64,000 nt of DNA from Lichtheimia corymbifera B2541 (lineage: Eukaryota > Mucoromycota > Mucoromycetes > Mucorales > Lichtheimiaceae). The translations under genes and the position numbers were made by a program. Location: contig JNEU01001111.1 in NCBI GenBank assembly GCA_000697475.1, forward strand, positions 62,001 to 126,000, read 5' to 3'. Positions within the stretch are counted from its first letter, which is position 1; each line of letters begins with the position of its first letter. A model generated the notes under the pieces. It saw only the letters and a program-made list of their open reading frames with translations. It was not told the origin of the DNA and searched no databases. Below are positions 1 through 12,700 of this stretch, piece after piece.

Positions 1-1
1 A

Positions 2-505
2 TTAAGCCAACTTCGAGAACCACCTGCCAAAGTCATACGAAGCAATTCGGCTGTGGATGAATCATCACCGTCGAGTGTTTGGAGCAGCACAGGCAGCTTG
101 CTTTCATTTGTTGCCAATAGCACCAATAGCAGCGTTTATAGCCGCCCTGTGAGTTTGGATGATGAGGATGATGATGACGACATGGCATGTTGTGATCACG
201 AGTCATATAAACGACATGCATGGATGCTCGGTCGCAAAAGCGTGGATAACAACAACAGCAATGGGAATCATATCAAGAAACGACAGCAATTTCGATTATC
301 ACGTCATTTTTCATTTGAAGATCTGGATGGTCATCGCAATAAGCAACAACAGCAGCAACAAGGCTTGTCCTTGTTCCGTAAAGATTTTACATTTTGGCGC
401 AGTGCCTCATCACGAATGGATGATTCTCAAGTCCCGCATCACCCCCTTGACCAAGATCCAATGTACCAGCAACCACAGCAACGCAACAGCATCAGTATTG
501 CATGA
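2..505 (+). CDS. C-terminal part of an unknown low-complexity protein (5' end outside window)
   Basis: The reading frame is open from base 2, so the start lies to the left of the window. The last 167 codons end at TGA 503-505. The visible part is Ser-, Asn- and Gln-rich, with an acidic run (DDEDDDDD near base 165), a poly-Gln run (near base 345) and several basic RxxS patches such as RSNS and RQQFRLSRHFS. No folded domain is recognisable. This looks like the disordered tail of a larger regulatory protein. The frame is confident because it stays open and has eukaryote-like composition, but no function can be assigned. Confidence 0.6.
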   Translation, partial: LSQLREPPAKVIRSNSAVDESSPSSVWSSTGSLLSFVANSTNSSVYSRPVSLDDEDDDDDMACCDHESYKRHAWMLGRKSVDNNNSNGNHIKKRQQFRLSRHFSFEDLDGHRNKQQQQQQGLSLFRKDFTFWRSASSRMDDSQVPHHPLDQDPMYQQPQQRNSISIA

Positions 506-553
506 TTTGTGTATCTTGTTCCTTTATTGTACATATAAACCACCCTTTCAATT

Positions 554-1685
554 TTATATTGGACGTTCGATTACTTCTCCCAAATCATCACCCTCCATTA
601 AAGGGGTTGTATCCATTGTTGATTCAGTTGTTGTAGGTACAGCAGGGTTCTTGTTTTTCAATTTCTTCACGGGTGTGGAGGTCAATATCCCAGGTATCCT
701 ATCAAGCATGTTTACATGAATATCATTTGTCATATTGCAATCCCCTTTCTTCTCCTTACTCTGATTGCCCACTCCATTCCTGGATTGCATCACGTCTTGC
801 TTGAGCACATGTATCAGGGAGACAAGTATAATCAATAGCGTTGGTTGCTGTTTCCTTTGCCTTGTCCTTTGGTTTAATTCCTGAGGGGAAAGCTGCGTAC
901 CATCCTTGGATCATCTCATAACACTGCTGCAACTCGATTGACCATCTGTGTGCCATGCAATAGAGTCGACTACACGCGCCCATATATACGAACATGAGAG
1001 ACGTAAAGTGCCTTAAGCGTAGTGTCTTGGTTTGTTCACTATATGCGTCATAGATATAAGTTAGATCCCACCATAGGGTACCCAAACGTGAGTTTACTTA
1101 CACGTATGCTTTCATCAGTAATGCTTGTAATCTGTCTAGTAGTAATGCAGCGGCGATGATACGATGCATGGTGTATTCTGCTAGCTCTTTGGTTGGTATA
1201 AAGTTCCAGGGTCCTTTACAATTATCAATTCTATGCACAAAGGTGAGATTGATGTAAGAGTTGGAGGAAAGCCACGAGTAATACATACGAGGCGACGTTC
1301 CAAAACACACGAAGAAACCTAGCAACGACCTGATCTATCGCGAGTCCTTTCAAGCGTTTGCATAGTTGTCGCACCTATAACCAGATACATACAATAAATA
1401 ACTGATGCTGCTTTTCCACCGTTATATAACTTTTCATACTTGAGCTATAATTCGGAAGCGAGGGAAGAGTCTTTGGGAATTGGAGAGCTTGTAAAAAGTG
1501 CGATCGATGACAGCAACCTCGACCCAGAATTGCTGCTTCTTCATTTCTTTGGTGGATCGCTTCAGTTGCTTTATATTCTGCTCGTGATCGGCTTTGATCT
1601 TTTTGTTGAGCTGTTCTTTTGGTAGAGCATTGGGTGTCGTGGGTGGTGATAGCTCCAAAAAGGTATAAGCTGGAGTGGATGTCAT
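554..1685 (-). CDS. NEPRO / RNase MRP Rmp1-like protein
   Basis: This is a multi-exon gene on the minus strand, starting at ATG 1685 (MTSTPAYTFLEL) and ending at TAA 554-556. An N-terminal Lys-rich helix is followed by FWVEVAVIDRTFYKLSNSQR. That resembles the conserved N-terminal signature of nucleolus-and-neural-progenitor protein (NEPRO) and of the RNase MRP subunit Rmp1, an aromatic/Asp-Arg stretch followed by [FY]-K-x-x-N-Q. Later exons (about 1325-1100 and 1085-760) carry further helices rich in Leu, Trp and Tyr. The last exon is hydrophilic, with KKLKNKNP and an acidic end. Members of this family act in rRNA/pre-rRNA processing in the nucleolus. The family call rests mainly on the first exon. 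That a gene is present is more certain than its identity. Confidence 0.5.
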
Positions 1686-1870
1686 GTTGGCAAGTTTAAA
1701 AGAAGCATGCACATATGCTTGTATCTCAGCCCATTCAAAAACCCATTATTACTACTCTTCTTATCAGGTGCAAACATTTGGAAATCACATTTTATCACTT
1801 TTTTGATTATCTATAAGCTACTTTTTCTTGATTGGTCGACTGTACAATTATAAAAGCAACACCAAAACCC

Positions 1871-3387
<1,517 letters not shown>

Positions 3388-4016
3388 TGTGGAGTTATGC
3401 TTTGTCAAGTGAGAGTTGGGAGAAAGAGTAAAGAGAGAAAAAGTTGAAAAAGGAAAGAAAGATTGATTTGATTGACGTGTCGGCGTTATTTATCCACTGA
3501 CAGATAAAGCAGAACCTTGACTCATTCCGTGCAACATGACTCACACATACAGCAGTGATTTTAAGGACCCTGTTTTCCTCAATCGTACCCAGTATTTCAA
3601 TGATGATATAACACTCCAATTATGGAAGGTCACAAAGTACGACATGACACTAGCCTTCATTCCGAGAATTACCAGCCCCATATTTCTTCTATAGTAATCA
3701 CTGCTTCTTGAATCCAGGCACTTTTGGCTCACACAGACGAGGGAAAACAGCTATCTTTTACTAATAAATGTGTTTCTTATCATCTCTAAAGAGTAGATGG
3801 AGTTATATAATGTCGACGAAATTGTCTGCATATAAGCGTCTAACTATGGATTTTATATTTTTTACTGTAGATGCGCAATTGCTAACCCGGGAGTTATAGA
3901 GAGCATGTGTTACTAGGATACCAGTTAGGGACTGCGACTGGGTCGAATCATTGCTGAGAACCAAAACCTGGCGCGTGCATATTGCTTAATCCTGCTTCAC
4001 TTTACTTTATCCAGCC
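3388..4016. promoter_or_regulatory. Divergent intergenic region between DAHP synthase and BSD-domain gene
   Basis: These 629 bases separate two start codons that point away from each other, so the region must hold both promoters. The part next to the DAHP synthase start is purine-rich on the plus strand (about 3415-3465). No conserved element such as a general amino-acid-control site was recognised with confidence, and no further gene was found. Confidence 0.5.
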
Positions 4017-5404
4017 ATGGACGACGTTTATCAATACACAGCAGAGGCAGTTAAAGCGAACAAGAACAGCAACACAAATAACGTTCAAACTGACCAAGAG
4101 GAGGAGGAAGATCCACTTGTGAATGCCTTCAACAATTTCGGCTTTGGTCGACGATGGAGCAACCTTGTGGATTCAGTGAAAAAGCAGGTACATGCGTTCA
4201 AAGGCCTTCTAATAGTATCCTTTCTAACAAGTATTAATAGAGCGAGCAAGTGATTAATGTTACCCGAAACGACCTTCAAGAGTTTGCACAAGTGCTGCGT
4301 GAGGATACGACACAAACGGTGGAGAAACTATCCAAGACCGTGGCAGCAGCACCCACCTCTCCAACCAGCACCACAAATACAAAGGATATCAAAGGCAAAG
4401 GCAAAGCAACGGCTGTGTCACAACATGAGGAGAAGGATGAGAAAAGTGAAGCCAACAACACACCATCTGGTGTATGGAACTATATCAACCAGATTTCATC
4501 TCAACTACCTTCAGCAATTCATTTGCCTGGCAACATCGATCTTGGACGGCTGCGTGAAGAAATGGACCAGGGTACCCGTTTTGCTGAACAATACATGCAA
4601 AAGTTTGGAACTGAAGTCATGCAAACCCTCAACAAAACCATCACTGTCCTGGATCCAGAAGACGAGCAATCGACAACCAAAGGAAAACAACTACTACCTG
4701 AGCAACATGATTCGACTAATCAACCAGCATCATCTGCCCGTGTTTTGTAAGTATCTGGTATCATGGAATAATACCAACGACTTACCTGCTGTCTCTAGTG
4801 CAAGTCGTAAAGATCAACTCTTGGCCGAGATGCGATCGAACGAGGATACGTTTTTGAAAGATGTCAAGGATGCAAAAGATATGGAGCGATTTGATGCTGA
4901 GGAACGAACCGAAGAAATCGCAAAGTTACTTGAAGAATACCCTGAACTGCGGCAAATGATGGATGAGCTTGGTAAGTATTTGGACGGCCCAAGCTTTATC
5001 ATCAGGCTTACCATGTAGGATTATAGTACCGGTCAAAGTAAGCTATGTGCTCTTCTGGAAACGCTATTTCTACCACGCATGGAAAATTGAGGAAGATGAC
5101 AAAAAGAGGCAACTCATTACCAAAGGTACGTGTAGTCATGAATCATAGTTACTTTGGCACCTTTGACACGAGAATGCTATTTGATTTAGCCGCACAAGAA
5201 GAGGATGACTTCAAGTGGGATTCAGAGGATGAAGACGAAGAACAATCACCCAAAGATACCAGTGACAATGTAAACAAGCAAACAAAGAGCACCAACAACA
5301 ATGATCCAAAATCAGCAGGAAAAGACATTGATACCGATAAGCGACAGGATAACCCACCAGCGGGTCAAAAACAGGACTCTAGCGATGACAGTGATTGGGA
5401 ATAA
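4017..5404 (+). CDS. BSD-domain protein (BSDC1 / Dos2-like)
   Basis: This four- or five-exon gene runs from ATG 4017 (MDDVYQYTAEAVKANK) to TAA 5402-5404. An acidic N-terminus leads into FGFGRRWSNLVDSVKKQ and then a long helical region. The BSD domain lies near the C-terminal third: RTEEIAKLLEEYPELRQMMDELVP joins across an intron to KVSYVLFWKRYFYH, which has the family hallmark FWxRYF. The tail is acidic and ends DDFKWDSEDED ... DSDWE, a W-containing acidic finish also typical of Dos2/BSDC1-type proteins. BSD (BTF2-Synapse-Dos2) domains are three-helix modules. Their role in this subfamily is poorly defined, and yeast Dos2 is cytoplasmic. The identification is by motif and layout and is good at the family level. 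Confidence 0.85.
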
Positions 5405-6067
5405 GAATACGTTTATCGAGATTACCGCAGATATAGTTGACCTTCGATTCATGTCACAATATGTACAATATATTCTTCCATTAGCTTTTTATGAATCATT
5501 TCGTGTGTGTGCGTGTGTGCATAAACAAGCATATGTTAGCTGAGTATGTTGTTAGGTCACACCATTGCTGCGATTGTTATGCCGCTGTCTTCCGCTCACT
5601 TCATTCTCGTGCAACAAGATAATGGTACTACATTTGCATACTAAGGTCATATCTCGAAAATGAATCTATCAAATACACCATTTACAAAGGATTCCGAATG
5701 TAACAGGTATCAGCTGGGTGTGAAGGAGGGAAATGCATGAATTATATCGGGAGTGTGGATACCGAAACCGAGGAGTAGCTAGCATGCTATATAAAGGGCG
5801 TTATTATGGTTGATAAATGGCATATGAAATGTTCAGAACCAAACATCATTCTTTTTATAGCAGGGCTTAACCGATTGGTGAAGCAGAACGTGTTCTATAT
5901 CACCCTTCCCGCCATTCCCGAACCCCCTTATTTGTATAACCCTCACTCTGTCGCTTCTTCTCCTTTCCAGGTCAACCACCTTTCTTTGTCTTTCTTTTCA
6001 TTGTAATCCTTTTTAGGTGTTCAAAAGGTACCTTTATTATACATCCTATACGCTGTCTAGTATCTGT
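5405..6067. other. Intergenic region and probable 5' leader of antizyme
   Basis: These 663 bases hold no convincing coding frame. Bases about 5930-6000 are rich in CT runs, as in many fungal leaders, and lie just upstream of the antizyme gene. A GT/TG-rich stretch sits at 5503-5520. Short upstream AUGs follow from 6068. Nothing else was recognised. Confidence 0.4.
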
Positions 6068-6298
6068 ATGTGCCTAGCTAATATGTATCCATGCAACCAC
6101 AATCGATAGAAACACCTTAGCAACAGTATCAGAGAGCCGACTAACAACGACACCACCTATTCCTTACGCTTCGAGCAGCCTACCCACTAAAGCCAACAAA
6201 GAAAAAGAATCGCTTCAGTAATCGTAGCTCTTCTTCCTGGTCATATTACCCATAAAGAAAACGACGTGTCTATTCCTCATGATGGTTACCAATTGTGA
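6068..6298 (+). CDS. Candidate antizyme ORF0 with TTG-TGA shift site (tentative)
   Basis: This is a proposed first reading frame of the antizyme mRNA. One drawable splice model starts at ATG 6068 (MCLAN), removes 6085-6192 (GTATCC...CTAAAG, with an ACTAAC branch-like box near 6140) and continues to ...IPHDGYQL, followed by TGA at 6296-6298. Slipping forward one base at TTG-TGA-A (6293-6299) leads directly into EHGIPLETM, the frame that encodes the antizyme domain. The short Ile-Pro-Leu-acidic motif right after the shift resembles the start of ORF2 in yeast antizyme. TTG-TGA is not the common TCC-TGA site, and the first exon is unproven. Treat as a hypothesis. Confidence 0.3.
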
Positions 6299-6993
6299 AC
6301 ATGGCATTCCACTTGAGACTATGAAAACATACCCTGCATCCACAGTGCCTTCAAAGGACATAGAGAGTCATCCAAGCTTTCGGATACAAAGTGTATCAAA
6401 ACGGAGTACGTTGAGCTTCTTTCATTGTCATTGTTCGATTATCATGTTACATGCTCCCAACATTGTCGTACCATTATTATTATCCCATCCATTTCTCACA
6501 TCTCTCTCAGTAGCTCATCAAGATAACATTATCACACGTTTATTTGGCAATGCACATTCAGAAACACAAGACATCATGTCCCTGGTATCCGCATCAAGAT
6601 CATCAAGTTGTCATGCGTTTCTCATTCAAAGGACCCTTTTTATCACAATGCCCGTATTCCCAGGTGGATATCAACAACAAGCTTTTCATTCATGGTAAGG
6701 ATTCACTCTATTATCAAGGGATTTCGAATAACTGTGTAAATAGCATTATTGACTTGATCGAATTCGCTGAAGAAACATATGCTGACGATTGTGATTCACT
6801 CATCATCATCCTGGAGAAATGTACAAAAAACATGGGTAAGATCTCTCTTCCCTTCATCATGCACCGTATATGCTCAGCAATCCGCCCACTAGACAGTGTG
6901 CTTCGTACCTTGCTTTATTTTGGATTTCAATTGATTGATCCACGTATATACAACCACACCGCTTCCTACGTATTGGTCGGCTATGAGCTCTAA
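6279..6993 (+). CDS. Ornithine decarboxylase antizyme, main (ORF2) frame
   Basis: Antizyme binds ornithine decarboxylase, blocks its dimerisation and delivers it to the proteasome, giving feedback control of polyamines. Three introns (6406-6510, 6695-6743, 6836-6892; all GT...AG) join the frame. Across the junctions one reads RTLFITMPVFPGG, then IIDLIEFAEETYADD, then SVLRTLLYFGFQLIDP, ending VLVGYEL at TAA 6991-6993. These match, in order, the family's LYIEIPGG-like strand, the LLEFAEE helix, the LLRTF.FLGFE segment and the C-terminal [FY].[AG]Y.[FL]E strand. The part after the proposed shift point encodes about 161 residues, the usual ORF2 size. Translation may start by +1 frameshifting from an upstream ORF0 or directly at the tandem ATGATG at 6279. 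Its stop overlaps that of the convergent neighbour. Confidence 0.8.
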
Positions 6994-7471
6994 TCCAAGG
7001 GCAGATTCATCTTGTATGTTTCCTTGATCCTCTTTGCGAATTCACTGTAACCGCCCACGAGCTTTTGTTGACTTGGATCACATCCTTCGTAAATAAAAGG
7101 CGAGGTCCTGTGCCTGGTATCAAATTCCTATAGCAGGGTCTCAGTTAATGATATATATAAACACATCCCACCCAATATGATACGTACATCTTGTAGTTCC
7201 TTTAGTCTCCCATACCACTGTTCTTTGATATATCCACTGACGTCGGTCTTGACATGGGGTTGCTTACTCGTCAATCGATCGGCAACTTCGGTTGCAAGGT
7301 GAAAGTAATGACAGGTCAAGAAGCCTTCCTATAGTGATCCCCTGCCATTGAGTATTCCCATTCACTAATCCTTGTTGGCATTGTCCTTACAATGTGATAA
7401 CATGCGGTTTTGGTAGGGATTTCATCGAGATCTGGAGCAGCAGCGGGAAACAGCCAAGAAAAGAGACCCAT
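6990..7471 (-). CDS. Small conserved-looking protein of unknown function
   Basis: This three-exon gene runs from ATG 7471 (MGLFSWLFPAAAPDLDE) to TAG 6990-6992. Introns are about 7331-7394 and about 7126-7191, both with CTATAG acceptors. The joined product of about 114 residues contains TACYHIEGFLTCHYFHLATE, KEQWYGRLKELQDEFDTRHR and the tail FAKRIKETYKMNLPLD. It has three to four cysteines and no clear signal peptide; the hydrophobic first residues are short. The clean phase-consistent splicing argues for a real gene. No family was recognised. The stop codon overlaps the antizyme stop on the opposite strand. Confidence 0.6.
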
Positions 7472-7623
7472 CTTAGTATCAAAGGAAAGCAAAATGATTA
7501 CACTGCTTGCAGCACACAGCACCTATTTTGGACTCCCTCCATCACCGCCCATGACAACATATTAGAACATGCAATTTTACTAGACGACAACAACAATAAA
7601 GCGTATATTTGAAATGGATTGTC

Positions 7624-9484
7624 TACTGCTTTTGGAGAGCATCATTAGCCATAGCTTCTTCTTGACTCATGATCTTGAGGTTGAATTCATTAGCAACTGC
7701 CTTTGACCTGGCACTGATCCTAAAAGCAAATCCTGTCGTTAGAACCATGTTCTCCTCCTCCGGAATTATAGATTAGGCACTTACCATTCCAATAAACCCC
7801 AATCGGCTCCACCTCCATTATCATTGGGTGATTTCACTTTTTTGTACAAGTTTTCTTTGGTTTGTTCAAATGTCCATCCAAAGTTGATACCAGGTGATTG
7901 TTGTCGAATACTACGATCCCACTTTAAGTCAGGTTCAATATATTCACGGTACGCGAGCACACGGTTTCCGAGAACTTGGTCATTGAAGAGAATGCGGACC
8001 GTGTCTTTGAGATACGTCTCGAATCTCTGTCTGATGCTCTTGTTTTCGAGTAAACGATTGATCATCACTGCATCTGGATACCGCTCAGGGAATTCCTTGT
8101 ATGAGACATTGACAAATTCACGGCCTTCTGGTTCAACAAGATTGACACCAAAAGTTGCATCATAGTCTTGTCCAAGATAATACCATCGACCATTCTCAGC
8201 TGGATCTTGATAGGCTCCATCGTTTGTCTGCTCCATCCAATATCCATCCCAATCAGCTGCAAGATATTCCACCACCATAAAGCGTAAAAACTGATCGACA
8301 TTGAATGTGGTATTTTCAAAGTGCTGTAATTGTCGATCATCGTCCATATCAATCTTGCTGAATGCTCTGGCAAGATCCTGCAACGCCATTTCGTCCTCAG
8401 GACTATCATCGTTGGGTGCCCATGCCTCATAATGCGCTGAATCGGATGTATACCGGAAATCAGCACCTGTCATACCATCATAAAGAGGGCCCATTTCTTT
8501 TGGCGGTTTGCCATTGTAGAATACAGCGCGGATATAGCTATATTCGATCACATCATCGAGCATATTGAATGTGCCAAACCCTTGACCATTGATGAAAAGT
8601 CGCACCATGTTGGCTCTGTTACCATGAGCACCCATAGCATCAAGCACATCAGCATAGAGTTTCTCCCGCATCTGTGTAGGGTCTTCTTCCATATGTCTGA
8701 TTTTGAACCAGTTACGGTTGTCAAGATATTTTCCCTCAGGGAGTGACCATTCCCAACTTTGCTTGGCATTGTTCTTGCTTTTGCCGGCACCGTGCAATCC
8801 AAAGTTACAATGCTTTATGCACAATACAATGAGACAAACAGATCTCTGAACTTGTCATTGATATACCTTACCGTAAAAGAATGAACATCATCAGGGCCAA
8901 TAATGGTAAACTTGACATCGAATTTTTCATCCACTACATTCTTGACCAAGTCCTGCATTTGTGCTGGGTTGCCAGTGATGAAGATGCTGGGGATATAATG
9001 GTCATCCCAAATATCACCCTTGGGTCCACCTCGTGTCCATTGGGGCTATGAGACTTTGGTGTTGGCTTTTCTTTTATCGTGAAATCAAGCGTGATCCTTA
9101 CGTCTTTTTTAATCGGGTGAGGCAAAGCAGGCAAATCTGCATAGGTCACAGGGCGTGAATAGACATCGTTTCTTGTGCTTGCGCCTTCAAGCTTTCTATT
9201 GAAATCTTCCTCTACACCATCCACAGCATACTATCTCGTCGACTCATATCAGTATATAAAAAACAAGATTATCGTATGGTACTTTGTCAAACCTTGTAGC
9301 TGCATGGTGCATCGCATGATGCATCGCCTACGAAATAAGGCACATCGGTATCATTGGCATAAAGGTTTGTACGTGCACCGTCGATAACTACTTGAACTGA
9401 ATTTTTGGCACCGGGAGCAACAACCTTGAAAGTGGCCGCTTGTGCATATGCTGCGGCAACTGCAAATAGAAAAGGATAGCGCAT
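7624..9484 (-). CDS. CotH-family secreted spore-coat / surface protein
   Basis: ATG 9484 opens a signal peptide (MRYPFLFAVAAAYAQA, then ATFKVVAPG). The product resembles bacterial CotH spore-coat kinases, and Mucorales carry expanded CotH families on the cell surface, some acting as host-binding proteins. Visible landmarks are NFGLHGAGKSKNNAKQSW and the conserved AADWDGYWMEQTNDGAY region with QDPAENGRWYYLGQDYDATFG. The Asp residues in ADWDG and QDYD are candidates for the metal/ATP-binding positions of the CotH kinase fold (inference). The C-terminus ends ...MANDALQKQ at TAG 7624-7626 with no hydrophobic GPI-anchor signal, so this copy is predicted to be secreted or loosely wall-bound rather than GPI-anchored. 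At least three introns are present. Whether this copy binds host cells cannot be told from sequence. Confidence 0.9.
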
Positions 9485-9736
9485 TATGCAATGATAGAAA
9501 AGAAGAGAAATCACAATCTGCAACGCGTAGATAGATTTTCAAAGCAGACCATTCCCAACCCAACGGGGACTGTGTTGAATGGAATGTGGATACGAAACCC
9601 GCCTCAGATGTCAATCATTCGTTCTACTCAAGGGCCAACCTTGTTCTCATTACATTTTTTGTGGATATAGTTGCTATGCAAGTCATCAATTTATTTGTAA
9701 ACTGTCCATGTTTCAACAACGTCATCTCCTTCACCC

Positions 9737-12700
9737 TCAAGTTTCTATACTAGTCTTAGTATTTGCGTTCCATCTTACTAGCCCACCTGGACCAGAAGCA
9801 TAAATAGTCTTGTCTTGGATCTCGATTTGAGTCACGCCATATGCCTTTAGCTGTTGGTAACACTCGTAAAGTTAGCTAACGGTGCCATTACCCATGGTTT
9901 CGTATAGCATTATTTACCGGAAATCTGTTAAAGCTTGGTCCAAGGAATCTATTGCGTGGCTGGATATCACAAGAATGCAGTTGCTTGTACGTGCTGGCAT
10001 CCCAAATCTAATATCCAACGGTGAGTAAAAGTTAAAAGGTCAAAGCAAAAAGCACTTTTACCTTCAAATCACCATCCACTGAACCTGTCACCAAACATTG
10101 GCTGGCCTTGTCAAGAGCAATAGATCGGATCCGAGAATTGTGAGCAGTAAATGTGTGCATGACAGCTCGTTGCCTGACATCCGAAACGACTGTGATACTG
10201 TTAATATCTCTTCTTTCCTTCCAACGTTTCGTCAGTATATACCTATTTCACCCCGTTTGCCACCTGTAAACAAAAGCTGCTTTTCCGGATCATATGAAAT
10301 GGCATAAGCCCCGCTGTCATGAGCAGAAAGCGCTATCATCATTGTTGTAAGTCAAAGAGATATCCATGGTCATGGGCAACACACAGCAATACTTACAGCA
10401 AATCATTGCCTTGCTAGGAGGCAACAATGTATCCCACAAACAAACATGATCACGACTACAATGTTTTTTTCTTAGCAAAGTATGCCACCCAAAGAGCATT
10501 TCTTTTATACTTACCGACGGCCCATGGTCATTGAGGTCCCTGCTGTGGCAATAAGGCTGCTCGAATCAAGAAACGTAAAATCACGAGTTGCCTTCGAATG
10601 GCATGAATTGATGGTATAGTAAGGTCGGTTACTCTGTGCATGCGAATCAAAACGCCATAATAGCAATGATCCAGTGGTATCTCCAGCACCAAAACGTTGA
10701 CCATAAAGATCAAAATGCGCCCTGAGACTTTTTGTCAATCACAAGAATCATACGAGTATCCCCTTCGCATTGATCACAAACCTGGTAACTTTTCCATGCG
10801 AGCCATAATATCTTGCTATCTCTTGCTCCTGGCCATATTGCCATAATACTACACTTGGGTCATTGGTGCCACTCGCTTCATATCCCGTGATATCTACCAC
10901 AACTCGTTAGCTCCATCATAGTTGCTGCTGCTGCTGCATGCTTACAAAATGGGAAATACGGATGGGCTTCAGCACATGTAGCAGACACATGACGCTTCAG
11001 TGTGACCTGATAAAAGCATTAGCGACCTATCAATGGTAATAAATGTTATGCTTTACCATATCTGCCATTGATCCAATAGAACTTGCTGCTGCAGGAGAGT
11101 GGGAAGCTTCAGAGCCAGCTTGATCTGACAAAAGTTAGCCATCTACTAACAATTCTTTCTATGATCTACTTACTTATTCCGAGTGATCGCTTGAGAGACT
11201 CTTGGAGGTTATCAATACTCAAATTTTGTGTTCCTTTACTATGCTCATCAATGAGGTGACGACCACTTGCAGGTGATGCTGCGACACTGCCTGTAGGTGT
11301 TTTGCCATGCACAGTCCCGTGAAGATGGTGAGGATGATGGTGGTGAGGATGATGATGATGATGCTTTAGGCTGTGCTTCGTATGCTTGGTCCCAGATGCA
11401 TCAGTCTCCGTATCAGACGAGGCGAAATCTTCCAACTCTTCTTCCGTGTCTGGATAACTCTCGGGATGGTACTGACCCAAAGCTGATGACATTGAGGTAG
11501 AACGCGCCATATGCTATCCGTAACTTTTAGTTCACGCACGTTTCACATGCTGGTAGTAGCAACTTACATGATCATAACTTCGGGCACATGCAAGGTCAAT
11601 TTCGTGTATCTCCGATTTCAAGCAAACTGCAACCGTGTCTGGGCATACCTATCATTGGACCATGTTAACCCACCTTCCCTCATCACAGCTATGTCTAAAA
11701 TTACTTACATTGCTGATACTAAATGCATGAACGGTTGTAGGAGTGTTATATATCGTCTGAGGGAGCTTTTCGGCGTCATCTTGGAAGATATTGATGTGTG
11801 GCAACTAGAAGGAAACATTAGCATCATTGAGATTAATTCTAAATATGATATACTTACGGCAAAATTGACAAACGGCAAGAGCTGTTCGGGGTTCTTCAGC
11901 GATTTAAGACAATGCCAGTACTTCTTTTGACGCAGCGTTTTGAGTTGTCTTAGGGCATTACCTAGAAGATTGTGAATTAGTTAGCTTGCTAGTAAGGATT
12001 CAAAGCTCATACTTACTCCTTGTCATGATATTGTCGAGCTTTTGCTCAGCATCCATCCTAAGCACGTGCGTACGATATGCAATGGGATCAAGTACATTCA
12101 TCCATATATATGGGATCAGATTTCCTACCCCTTTAAGTTAGTTTCTACTATACCGCATTGCATGAAAAGCTTACCAATTGCTCCATCTGGCTTATCAACG
12201 CTCCGCATGTGACTTTCCAACACCATCAATATATAATTGAGTGAGGCAGCTTCGAGCAAAACGGCACCAGGAGACTTGTCACGATAATCATGCAGGGGCC
12301 TATACATTTCCTCATCCATGTTGTAACCAAACAATGAATCTTCGGAGAAAGTCTCGAAATCGTCGATATCCATTTCAGGCTACAAGACGCAATTCAGCCA
12401 AGGGAACAATGATCCAAGACATAAACACTCACCATTTTCACTTCTCCATTCAGTGCTTTTTCAAAGCTCTTCTTGATTGTTTCTTCATGTGACAAGGATT
12501 CCAGGAAATCACGCAGATTAAAAAGCAAAGACCAGCATTTCTCGTAGTTCCTTTGTTTGAGTGTCGTTAACAGCAGCATAATATAGGCATTGAGTGCCAT
12601 TTCTTGGGTCTGTGTAAATCTCCCATCTCCTGGCTGTTGAAGTTTGCTCCATGCTGAAAATGACGTGATCATATTCCTGTACAGCATGCTTGTCAGTACT

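Noticed and set aside
6544..6993. Unspliced 149-codon frame through the antizyme region
   Set aside because: It begins on TTG and reads through a good GT-AG intron (6695-6743). Splicing instead restores the conserved LFITMP-GG to LIEFAEE join, so the upstream part of this frame is a shadow.
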